The notes below the pieces were generated by a model. It ran no database searches. It saw nothing but the letters and a program-made list of their open reading frames with translations, and was not told the origin of the DNA. The translations under genes and the position numbers were made by a program. Source: Stutzerimonas frequens (GTDB lineage: Bacteria > Pseudomonadota > Gammaproteobacteria > Pseudomonadales > Pseudomonadaceae). From it: DNA of 64,000 nt. Of this stretch, positions 56,963 through 64,000 are shown in pieces. The stretch spans positions 310,001 through 374,000 of the forward strand of contig NZ_JAMOHM010000001.1 in the NCBI RefSeq assembly GCF_024448335.1, written 5' to 3'. Every line of letters begins with the position of its first letter. The first letter of the stretch is position 1.

Positions 56963-56990
56963 ACGAAAACGCCCCGCCGAGGCGGGGCGT
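56963..56990 (-). terminator. Rho-independent terminator after the pit operon
   Basis: ACGCCCCGC - CGAG - GCGGGGCGT gives a strong 9-bp GC stem; on the minus strand it is followed by TTTTCGTTT. It lies 18 bp after the stop of the Pit transporter gene and separates it from argE. Confidence 0.85.
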
Positions 56991-57008
56991 CGATCGCGTC
57001 GGCTCGAC

Positions 57009-58274
57009 TCAGGTGAAGATGAACTTGAGCACGGTGAAAAAGACGATCGCGAGGAAGGCACCGGCCGGCAGGGTGATCAGCCAGGACATGAAGATCGAAC
57101 CGACCACGCCCAGGTTCAGCGCACCGATACCGCGGGCGATACCGATGCCAAGCACGGCACCCACCAACGTATGGGTGGTGGAAACCGGCAGGCCGATGGC
57201 CGAGGCGCCGACCACGGTGGTCGCGGTGGCCAGTTCGGCGGCGAAGCCGCGGCTCGGGGTCAGCTCGGTGATTTCCTTGCCAATGGTGGCGATCACCTTG
57301 TAACCGTAGGTGGCCAGACCGATGACGATACCGAGCGCGCCCAGCAGCAGCACCCAGCCCGGCACCGCGGACTTGGCGGCGACGTCGGCAGCACCACCGG
57401 ACTCGATCACACCGACGATGGCGGCCAGCGGACCGACGGCGTTGGCCACGTCGTTGGCGCCGTGGGCGAAGGCCATCGAACAGGCGGTAAAGATCATCAG
57501 CACGGCGAAGACCTTCTCCACGCTGGCGAAGTGGAAGGTCTTGTCCGCCTCCACGTCCAGCTTGATACGGCTGAGCAGCGCCACGCCGAGCAGCGCCACC
57601 AAGAGACCGATGCCGAAGGCGATGACCACGCCCTGTTGGCTGCTCAGGTGCAAGCCAACATGCTTGAGGCCTTTGGTCACCGTCATCAAGGCGACCATGA
57701 AGCCGGTCAGGAACATGTACAGCGGGACGAAGCGTTTGGCGTTCTCGAAGGGATGATCGGTGTTGATGATCAGTTTCTGCACGCTCATGAACAGGCCGAA
57801 GGCCACGATCCCTGAAAGCATTGGCGTGACCACCCAGCTGGCGACGATCGGCCCGATAGCCTCCCAGTGCACCGCATCGGTGGACACGCCGACGGCCGCG
57901 AAGCCGATGACCGCGCCGATGATCGAATGCGTCGTGGAGACCGGCCAGCCCTTCATCGTCGCGATCATCAGCCAGGTACCGGCCGCCAGCAGCGCCGACA
58001 TCATGCCCAGCACCATCAGATCGGGCGGGATGACCTCGGCATCGACGATGCCGTTCTTGATCGTCTCGGTAACCTCGCCACCGGCCAGGTAGGCGCCGCA
58101 GAACTCGAAGATCATCGCCACGATGATCGCCTGCTTGATGGTCAGTGCACGGGATCCGACCGAAGTGCCCATGGCGTTGGCCACATCGTTGGCGCCGACG
58201 CCCCAGGCCATGAAGAAACCGAATGCGCAGGCGAGAATCAGGAGTACGAAGCCGTAATCCGCAATAAGAGACAT
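57009..58274 (-). CDS. pitA: Low-affinity inorganic phosphate transporter, Pit family
   Basis: A 421-residue membrane protein with about ten hydrophobic segments and the duplicated Pit signature: GANDVANAMGTSVGSRAL near the N-terminus and GANDVANAVGPLAAIVG in the second half, each with a following VSTTH motif (PVSTTHSIIGAV, PVSTTHTLVGAV). These transport metal-phosphate in symport with protons. It lies 41 bp downstream of the PhoU-like gene and is followed by a strong terminator, so the two form an operon. Confidence 0.95.
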   Translation of the reverse strand: MSLIADYGFVLLILACAFGFFMAWGVGANDVANAMGTSVGSRALTIKQAIIVAMIFEFCGAYLAGGEVTETIKNGIVDAEVIPPDLMVLGMMSALLAAGTWLMIATMKGWPVSTTHSIIGAVIGFAAVGVSTDAVHWEAIGPIVASWVVTPMLSGIVAFGLFMSVQKLIINTDHPFENAKRFVPLYMFLTGFMVALMTVTKGLKHVGLHLSSQQGVVIAFGIGLLVALLGVALLSRIKLDVEADKTFHFASVEKVFAVLMIFTACSMAFAHGANDVANAVGPLAAIVGVIESGGAADVAAKSAVPGWVLLLGALGIVIGLATYGYKVIATIGKEITELTPSRGFAAELATATTVVGASAIGLPVSTTHTLVGAVLGIGIARGIGALNLGVVGSIFMSWLITLPAGAFLAIVFFTVLKFIFT

Positions 58275-58315
58275 AAGGAAAACTACCTGTTGAACCCAGA
58301 AAGGACGCTGGCGCC

Positions 58316-58993
58316 TCAGCGCGCCAGCAATTGTTCCAGACGGTTGCCGACGCGCTCGGCGCGGTCGGCTACATCACCGATCCATTCGATGATCTTGTAG
58401 AGGAAGATCACGTCGACTGCTGGCAGGTCCTTTTCCAGATGAAACAGTGCACGGCGTACCGTGATCTGCATGCGGTCGGTTTCGCGCTCGATCTCCTCGA
58501 GCTCCTCGACCATCTTTTCGACGAGTGTGGCTTCACGGCCGCTGAAGCCGGTTTCCAGCAGCGAATCCAGTTCCTTCAGCGCCTTCAGCGCCTGGGCGCT
58601 GGCGTCGACGCTGCGCTGCACGTAGGCCAGCATCTGCGGCTGCAGCGCCTGCGGGATGGTCATGCAGCGGCCCAGCATCAGACCGGCGATGTCCTTGGCG
58701 CGGTTGGCGATCTTGTCCTGTACACTCAGCAGGTCCAGCAGGTCGGAGCGCGGCACCGGCAGGAACAGGCTCTTGGGCAGGTGCTGGCGTACGCTCTTCT
58801 TCAGTTTGTCGGCCTCGTTCTCCAGCTGCGCCATCTGCTGCTGGATCTGCTCGACCTTTTCCCAGTCTTCGGCCATCACCGCCTGGAACAGCGGCACCAG
58901 GTTCGCTGCACATTCATGCGACTTGGCCATATGCTGCTGCATCGGGCCGATTGGCGAACGTCCGAACAAGCTGACGAAAGGATTGACTGGCAT
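58316..58993 (-). CDS. TIGR00153 / DUF47 PhoU-like protein
   Basis: A 225-residue all-helical protein of the PhoU-like DUF47 family. MPVNPFVSLFGRSPIGPMQQH begins the protein, followed by HECAANLVPLFQAV, QLENEADKLKKSVRQHLPKSLF and LYKIIEWIGDVADRAERVGNRLEQLL, which carry acidic E/DxxxD metal-site patterns. Members are encoded with Pit transporters and are thought to modulate phosphate uptake. First gene of the operon with pitA. Confidence 0.93.
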   Translation of the reverse strand: MPVNPFVSLFGRSPIGPMQQHMAKSHECAANLVPLFQAVMAEDWEKVEQIQQQMAQLENEADKLKKSVRQHLPKSLFLPVPRSDLLDLLSVQDKIANRAKDIAGLMLGRCMTIPQALQPQMLAYVQRSVDASAQALKALKELDSLLETGFSGREATLVEKMVEELEEIERETDRMQITVRRALFHLEKDLPAVDVIFLYKIIEWIGDVADRAERVGNRLEQLLAR

Positions 58994-59106
58994 AGGGTAT
59001 GGCCCCGGCTTGAAAGAGGCGGCAAGTATACGGACAGGCCATCACGCCTGCTACCGTGCGTCATCAGACTGCAACATCAACACATCATAGGCACCCAGTC
59101 GGCACC

Positions 59107-60471
59107 ATGCAGAAAGAAACCGAAATCAAGCTACGCGCCAGCCGCGAAACCCTGCTCGCCCTGCGCGAACATCCGCTGCTGAAAAAGCGCAACAAGAGTG
59201 GCTGGTCGCGCCATGAATTGTTCAACCAGTATTACGACACCCCGGACCGCGCACTCGCTCAGGCCCGGGTCGCGTTGCGCCTGCGCCGCGACGGCGAGCA
59301 ATTCATCCAGACCCTGAAAAGCCGCGGCCAGAGCGTCGCCGGTCTGTCCGAACGCAACGAGTGGGACTGGTACCTGGACAAGGCCAAGCTTGACGTGAAG
59401 AAGCTCGGCGACGACTGCTGGCCGGCCAGCCTCGCCGAACTCGACAAGAAGACCCTCAAGCCGATCTTCACCACAGACTTCGTTCGCGAGAAAGCCGAGA
59501 TCGCCTGGGGCCGTGGCAAGACCAGGGTCGTCATCGAGGCCGCGCTGGATCTGGGACAGGTCAAGGCCGGCAAGCAGTCCGAGGAGATCTGCGAGCTGGA
59601 ACTGGAACTGCGCCAGGGCGAACCCGAAGCGCTGCTGGAACTGGCCGCCGAACTGGCCGCCGATCTGCCGCTGATGCCCTGCGACATCAGCAAGGCCGAG
59701 CGCGGCTACCGCCTGTACGACGCCGATGGCTACAGCCTGCAGCTGCCAGCCCCGGAGCTGACGCCCGGCATGGCGCTGGACGATGCCATCGTCGCCCTCG
59801 GCTGGCAGTTGCTCGGCAACAGCCAGCGCCTGGCCGAGCAGTACCGCTTCAATGGCCGCTGGAAGCTACTGGGCGAGTGGCTACATCAGCTCATCGAACT
59901 GCGTGCCCTGCTCGGCAGCCTCGGCCAGGCCGCCCCGCGTGCCAGCAGCCGAGAACTGCGCGAACTGCTCGATATGCTGATCCAGGACTGGCGCCCACGG
60001 GTCGAAGCCGGTCAGGACGATGAAGGGGGGCGCAAGGCCGCGCCGGCGCAGTTCACCGACGAGCTGGGCCGGACCCGCTGGGGCCTGCTGTCGCTGAAAG
60101 CCTCGCTGTGGCTGCTGCAACGCCGCTGGACCCAAGGCCGCAACGCCCGTGGCGATCGCCAGGGTGCTGCCGAGCTGGGCAAATGGCTGCCGCACCTGCT
60201 GGCCGAAGAAGCCAAGGCTCTGCAATTGCTACGCTACCAGCAGCAACCCGAAGACCTGACCGAGCAGAGCCCGCGCATGGAGCGAATGCTGGTCTGGCTG
60301 CACCTGGCCCGCGGCGTGCTGGAGCTGCCGGAAACCGACCGTCTCTACGGCGAACTGGCCAAGCTCCACGAAATGGCCCGTCAGGCGCTGGACGAAGCAG
60401 CGCGCGAGCAACGCGTCGAGCAGGCCCATCGGGTCTGGACGCTCAAGGCCTGGAAGCTGCTGGAAAAATAA
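59107..60471 (+). CDS. CYTH-CHAD inorganic triphosphatase, YgiF-like
   Basis: A 454-residue two-domain protein. The N-terminal CYTH domain (about 1-200) opens with the signature ETEIKLR and has the basic and acidic tunnel residues (YDTPDRALAQARVALRLRRDG, CELELELRQGE). The C-terminal CHAD domain (about 220-454) is helical and rich in conserved His/Arg. E. coli YgiF hydrolyses inorganic tripolyphosphate, and CHAD domains bind polyphosphate. Start at ATG 59107 (MQKETEIKLRASRETL), since the ExExK motif should be near the N-terminus. Divergent from the pit operon, a suggestive phosphate/polyphosphate setting. Confidence 0.92.
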   Translation: MQKETEIKLRASRETLLALREHPLLKKRNKSGWSRHELFNQYYDTPDRALAQARVALRLRRDGEQFIQTLKSRGQSVAGLSERNEWDWYLDKAKLDVKKLGDDCWPASLAELDKKTLKPIFTTDFVREKAEIAWGRGKTRVVIEAALDLGQVKAGKQSEEICELELELRQGEPEALLELAAELAADLPLMPCDISKAERGYRLYDADGYSLQLPAPELTPGMALDDAIVALGWQLLGNSQRLAEQYRFNGRWKLLGEWLHQLIELRALLGSLGQAAPRASSRELRELLDMLIQDWRPRVEAGQDDEGGRKAAPAQFTDELGRTRWGLLSLKASLWLLQRRWTQGRNARGDRQGAAELGKWLPHLLAEEAKALQLLRYQQQPEDLTEQSPRMERMLVWLHLARGVLELPETDRLYGELAKLHEMARQALDEAAREQRVEQAHRVWTLKAWKLLEK

Positions 60472-60491
60472 CGGCATCAACGCTGCGCAAA

Positions 60492-60528
60492 GTTGAACCC
60501 CGGCAGCAGACAGCGTCGGGGGTTTAAC
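60492..60528 (+). terminator. Possible terminator after the CYTH-CHAD gene
   Basis: GTTGAACCCC and GGGGGTTTAAC form an imperfect stem around a 15-base loop shortly after the stop codon; a T6 run occurs downstream at 60539-60545 rather than directly at the stem, so support is moderate. Confidence 0.4.
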
Positions 60529-60569
60529 GGCAAGCTTGGTTTTTTGCGCCGCCACGTCGAAGGAACTCC

Positions 60570-62354
60570 ATGTCCGTGCTGAACTCGCCCACTCAGGACC
60601 GCCCTCTCGATCTAGCCGACCTGTTGCGCGAGCTGGTTGCCCAGGGGCGGGTCGCCCAGGACAGCGCCGAGCAATGCCTGACGGTGCGCCGCAGCGCGGT
60701 GGCCAACCAGCAGCATCCGCTGGAATTTCTCGCCGCTCAGCAGCTCGACGATCTGCGCCGGCCGGGTAAGAAGCTCGACCTGGAGACGCTGACCGTCTGG
60801 CTCGCCGAGCACGCCGGCCAGCCGTACCTGCGCATCGACCCACTGAAGATCGACGTCGCCGCCATCACCCCGCTGATGTCATACGCCTTCGCCCAGCGCC
60901 ACAGCATTCTTGCCGTAGCGGTGGACGCCAGCGCCGTGACCATCGCCAGCAGCCAGCCGTTCGTACACGGTTGGGAAGCCAACCTGACCCACGTGCTCAA
61001 GCGCCCGATCAAGCGCGTGGTGGCCAACCCGGCGGACATCCAGCGCTTCACCGTGGAGTTCTACCGCCTGGCCAAGTCGGTCAGCGGCGCCAGTGGCAGC
61101 GAGCAGAAGATCAGCGGCGTCGGCAACTTCGAGCAGCTGCTCAACCTCGGTGCCAGCGACCAGGAACCGGACGCCAACGACTCGCACATCGTCAACATCG
61201 TCGACTGGCTGTTCCAGTACGCCTTCCAGCAGCGCGCCAGCGACATCCACATCGAGCCGCGCCGCGATCAGGGCACGGTGCGTTTTCGGATCGACGGTGT
61301 GCTGCACAACGTCTATCAGTTCCCGCCGCAGGTGGCGATGGCGGTGGTCAGCCGGCTCAAGACGCTGGGGCGGATGAACGTCGCGGAAAAGCGCAAACCG
61401 CAGGACGGCCGGGTCAAGACCAAGACGCCGGACGGCGGCGAAGTGGAGCTGCGCCTGTCGACCCTGCCGACCGCCTTCGGCGAGAAGATGGTGATGCGCA
61501 TCTTCGATCCCGAGGTGCTGCTCAAGGGCTTCGACCAATTGGGTTTTTCCGCCGACGACCTGCGCCGCTGGCAGAGCATGACGGGCCAGCCCAACGGCAT
61601 CATCCTGGTCACCGGGCCGACCGGTTCGGGCAAGACCACCACGCTCTACACCACGCTCAAGCAGCTGGCGACGCCGGAAGTGAACGTCTGCACCATCGAA
61701 GACCCGATCGAGATGATCGAGGGTGCCTTCAACCAGATGCAGGTGCAGCACAACATCGACCTGACCTTCGCCAGCGGCGTACGCGCGCTGATGCGCCAGG
61801 ACCCAGACATCATCATGGTCGGCGAGATCCGTGATCTGGAAACCGCGGAGATGGCCATCCAGGCCGCGCTGACCGGCCACCTGGTGCTCTCCACGCTGCA
61901 TACCAACGACGCGCCCAGTGCCATCACCCGCCTGCTGGAGCTGGGCGTGCCGCACTACCTGCTCAAGGCCACGCTGCTTGGCGTGATGGCCCAGCGTCTG
62001 GTGCGCACGCTGTGCCCGCATTGCAAGGCGCCGGTGCAGCTGGATGCCGATGACTGGAGCGCGCTGACCCGGCCCTGGAATGCCCCGCTACCGACCACCG
62101 CGCAACGGGCGGTCGGTTGCCTGGAATGTCGCGATACAGGCTTCCGCGGCCGGGCTGGGGTTTACGAGATCATGCTGCTGAACGATGCGATCAAACCGCT
62201 GATCACCGCCGACACCGATATCGTTGCCCTGCGCCGCCAGGCCTTCAAGGACGGCATGCGCAGCCTGCGCCTGTCTGGCGCACAGAAGATCGCCGCCGGG
62301 CTGACGACCATGGAAGAAGTGCTGCGGGTAACGCCGCAGAGCGAGCAGAAATAG
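60570..62354 (+). CDS. GspE/PulE-family secretion ATPase (orphan)
   Basis: A 594-residue type II secretion / type IV pilus-like ATPase: N-terminal GspE_N region (about 30-165), Walker A TGPTGSGKTTTLY (about 349-361), Asp box, Walker B DPDIIMVGEIRDLETAEMA, His box HLVLSTLHTNDA, and a zinc-binding tetracysteine LCPHCKAP...GCLECRDTGF. No gspF, pilin or secretin genes are adjacent, so it is an orphan that may serve pilus or secretion machinery elsewhere. Confidence 0.93.
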   Translation: MSVLNSPTQDRPLDLADLLRELVAQGRVAQDSAEQCLTVRRSAVANQQHPLEFLAAQQLDDLRRPGKKLDLETLTVWLAEHAGQPYLRIDPLKIDVAAITPLMSYAFAQRHSILAVAVDASAVTIASSQPFVHGWEANLTHVLKRPIKRVVANPADIQRFTVEFYRLAKSVSGASGSEQKISGVGNFEQLLNLGASDQEPDANDSHIVNIVDWLFQYAFQQRASDIHIEPRRDQGTVRFRIDGVLHNVYQFPPQVAMAVVSRLKTLGRMNVAEKRKPQDGRVKTKTPDGGEVELRLSTLPTAFGEKMVMRIFDPEVLLKGFDQLGFSADDLRRWQSMTGQPNGIILVTGPTGSGKTTTLYTTLKQLATPEVNVCTIEDPIEMIEGAFNQMQVQHNIDLTFASGVRALMRQDPDIIMVGEIRDLETAEMAIQAALTGHLVLSTLHTNDAPSAITRLLELGVPHYLLKATLLGVMAQRLVRTLCPHCKAPVQLDADDWSALTRPWNAPLPTTAQRAVGCLECRDTGFRGRAGVYEIMLLNDAIKPLITADTDIVALRRQAFKDGMRSLRLSGAQKIAAGLTTMEEVLRVTPQSEQK

Positions 62355-62373
62355 CCGGCGGCTCGAGGCGTTC

Positions 62374-62445
62374 GTAGGGTGGATGTCGCTTTTTACATCC
62401 ACCGCGACTCCGTCCGGTGGATCGGTGAAGCGTGGTCCACCCTGC
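62374..62445. repeat. REP-like palindromic element
   Basis: A hairpin GGTGGATGT - CGCTTTTT - ACATCCACC (62378-62403) is followed by a second GGTGGA ... TCCACC pair (62416-62441). The outer ends (GTAGGGTGGA and TCCACCCTGC) are also inverted repeats. The element lies just after the GspE-like gene. The repeated GGTGGA/TCCACC core suggests a dispersed extragenic element; genome-wide copies need to be checked. Confidence 0.55.
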
Positions 62446-62548
62446 ACCAGCTGGGGCAGCGGCCTGGCCGCGAATAGCTCGCGCCCAATCAGCATCAGCG
62501 GCCGAAACCACCGATGGGCCTGCCTTACACCTGAGGCTGAACGACGAT

Positions 62549-63262
62549 TCAGCCATCCGCCCTTGCAGCGAGAATGCTCGCCACCTGATTGGGCTTGCAG
62601 TTGAGGTAGGCCGAGGACTGCAGCCACTGCTGGTCCGGGTACCAGGAAAACATGAACTGGCCGCCCTTGAGACTATCGACCACCATCCGTGCCACCTCCG
62701 GCCGAACCGCCGGGCAGCCCTGGCTGCGGCCGATGCGACCCTGGGTGGCGATCCAGGACGGATTCACGTAGGCGGCCGGGTGAATGACGATAGCGCGTTC
62801 ACGGGCGCGATCATTGATACCTGGTTCCAGGCCGTCCATGCGCAGCGAGTAGCCGTGCTTGCCACTGTAGCTCTCGGCAGTGCGGAACAGGCCGATGCTG
62901 GACTGGTGGCTGCCGACCTTGTTGGAGAAGCGGGTGGCATGGTTGTCGCCAGATTTCTGCCCATGCGCGACCAGATCCTCGAGCAGCAACCGCTCCTGCT
63001 CCAGGTCGAAGATCCACAGCCGCTTTTCGCTCGACGGTCGCGAGAAGTCGATCACCGCCAGGCGCTGGGCCGCAGCGGCACCATTGTTCACGGCGCACTG
63101 CATGGCCGCGACCGCATGAGTCAGGACCTGCCGGTCCAGCTTGGGGGCCAGCCGGGCCAGGCTGTCGACCATCGGCTGATAGGTGGCGGTGGCCGCCCAG
63201 ACAGGCACAGCGAAAACGAAAAGACCCGCCGCCAGGCAGGCACGTCGAAGAATGGACATCAT
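62549..63262 (-). CDS. Murein L,D-transpeptidase-type exported protein (YkuD_2)
   Basis: A 237-residue protein with signal peptide MMSILRRACLAAGLFVFAVPVWA. The mature part matches the 'murein L,D-transpeptidase catalytic domain' family: RLWIFDLEQERLLLEDLVAHG, SSIGLFRTAESYSGKHGYSLRM, and the catalytic-type GRSQGCPAVRPEVA with the nucleophilic Cys. Such enzymes are thought to cross-link or modify peptidoglycan through meso-diaminopimelate. I start at ATG 63262; one codon later is equally possible. It is divergent from another L,D-transpeptidase-type gene. Confidence 0.88.
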   Translation of the reverse strand: MMSILRRACLAAGLFVFAVPVWAATATYQPMVDSLARLAPKLDRQVLTHAVAAMQCAVNNGAAAAQRLAVIDFSRPSSEKRLWIFDLEQERLLLEDLVAHGQKSGDNHATRFSNKVGSHQSSIGLFRTAESYSGKHGYSLRMDGLEPGINDRARERAIVIHPAAYVNPSWIATQGRIGRSQGCPAVRPEVARMVVDSLKGGQFMFSWYPDQQWLQSSAYLNCKPNQVASILAARADG

Positions 63263-63486
63263 GAACGACAAACCTCATCGGCCACGGCCTGACGACTTCC
63301 TGTCTGGCCGGTGCCTCATGCCCGCGGCACATTGCAGCAGCGGAGCAATTAAGCCGGGCGGGACGAACGAGCCCCAACTTCCCGGCACGATATGTTCTTA
63401 TGGACCGGACGGCTGAACAGCGAAGCCGGCGCCGTGGCCCCACGGGGCGCAGTCTAGCAGCCACCGCAACGGCTTGGAGCGAGACC

Positions 63487-64000
63487 TTGGTTAAAAAATG
63501 TGCATCCCGTCTGACCCTGTGGCTATGCCTGGCCCCCTGGCTGGCCGTTGCCGCTCCGTCCGCTGCCGCGCAGACACCCGTGTCCGCCGCCTTGCAAGGG
63601 CTGCCGCACGGCTGCCCGACGCTGCCGGCGGAGCTGCCTGACGGCGCCCTGCAACGCCTCCGGCAGTTCTACCAGGCAACCGGCGAGCGCCCGGTCTGGA
63701 CGTCCTACCCCATGCTCGACGAACTGCTGCGCCAGCTTGCGATGCTGGCCGATGACGGCCTCGATCCGGCGCAGTACCAACCCGAGCGGGTCCGCCATGA
63801 ACTGCAGCGCAGCAGCACCGATCCATGGGCTCGCGAATGCGCCGACATCCTGGCCAGCCATGCCTACCTCGAAGCGCTGCAGCATCTATCGCATGGTCGC
63901 CTGCTTCAGGCCAAGGTCGAACCCCTCTGGCGCAGCCCGCAGCTGCCCGAGCGCGATGATGGCGAACGGTTGCTGCAGATCGCTGTGCAGGGCTTGGCCG
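63487..64000 (+). CDS. L,D-transpeptidase family protein, YcbB-like (partial)
   Basis: The N-terminal 171 residues of a longer protein cut by the window edge. TTG at 63487 with GGAG upstream gives a signal peptide (MVKKCASRLTLWLCLAPWLAVAA) followed by QFYQATGERPVWTS and LAMLADDGLDPAQYQ, the scaffold-domain pattern of YcbB/LdtD-type L,D-transpeptidases that make 3-3 peptidoglycan cross-links. The catalytic domain would lie beyond the window, so activity cannot be judged. No in-frame ATG fits better. Confidence 0.78.
   Translation, partial: MVKKCASRLTLWLCLAPWLAVAAPSAAAQTPVSAALQGLPHGCPTLPAELPDGALQRLRQFYQATGERPVWTSYPMLDELLRQLAMLADDGLDPAQYQPERVRHELQRSSTDPWARECADILASHAYLEALQHLSHGRLLQAKVEPLWRSPQLPERDDGERLLQIAVQGLA

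Noticed and set aside
60879-62021. A 380-codon minus-strand frame opposite the GspE-like ATPase
   Set aside because: The plus-strand ATPase has all motifs; this frame has none.

Overview
The window is a GC-rich, densely coded bacterial chromosome segment whose gene content and order point to the Pseudomonas / Stutzerimonas stutzeri group. From memory, the blocks tatBC-rsmE, cysQ-nudE-yrfG, Fe-ADH / acyl-CoA dehydrogenase / hydroxyacyl-CoA dehydrogenase / LysR, and pckA-hslO-PAP2-hslR-rimBK-amgS-amgR-tex-gshA-argA-argE-pit follow the P. aeruginosa PAO1 order in outline. No rRNA, tRNA, CRISPR array, IS element or prophage was recognised.

Layout. 1-9.3 kb: Tat translocase end (tatB partial, tatC), rsmE, a UPF0158 gene, dtd, pip, small lipoproteins, a lipocalin, a DUF924 gene, fbp and glgP. 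9.5-17.6 kb: housekeeping (YkgJ-type protein, thioesterases, cysQ, nudE, yrfG), a large hybrid sensor kinase, fdhD and a glycine-zipper protein. 17.7-23.1 kb: Fe-dependent alcohol dehydrogenase and a two-gene beta-oxidation operon with a divergent LysR regulator. A 141-bp inverted-repeat element lies between the alcohol dehydrogenase and the beta-oxidation operon.

23.3-41.1 kb is an accessory-looking block between the LysR and nitroreductase genes. It opens with a six-gene co-oriented stressosome-type operon: RsbR, RsbS, RsbT, an ATPase/SpoIIE phosphatase fusion, a histidine kinase and a REC-PAS-kinase-REC hybrid. No sigma-B-type factor is nearby. Next comes a tandem pair of minus-strand small RNAs that look like RsmX/Y/Z-family sponges of RsmA/CsrA. 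Each has many GGA motifs, one presented in a hairpin loop, a Rho-independent terminator and an upstream half-palindrome resembling the GacA box. Further on are an exported DUF4432 aldose-epimerase-like protein behind a perfect 18-bp LacI-type palindrome, a phosphohistidine phosphatase-like protein, an HPF-type ribosome factor, a lipoprotein, a nucleotide-transporter-like protein, a Tat-exported aldo/keto reductase, a classical chemoreceptor divergent from a soluble FIST-domain chemoreceptor, and a RecQ-family helicase.

41.3-64 kb returns to core genes: nitroreductase, pckA, Hsp33, PAP2 phosphatase, Hsp15, the rimB-rimK pair for ribosomal protein S6 glutamylation, the AmgRS/OmpR-EnvZ-like envelope two-component system, tex, thioesterase, gshA, argA, argE, the Pit phosphate transporter with its PhoU-like partner, a CYTH-CHAD protein, an orphan GspE-type ATPase, and two divergent L,D-transpeptidase-type genes, the last cut by the window edge.

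The strongest candidates for a second look are the tandem Rsm-like sRNAs (about 28.78-29.19 kb) next to the stressosome/phosphorelay operon, the LacI-type operator at 30.59 kb, the FIST chemoreceptor, and the Tat-targeted aldo/keto reductase.
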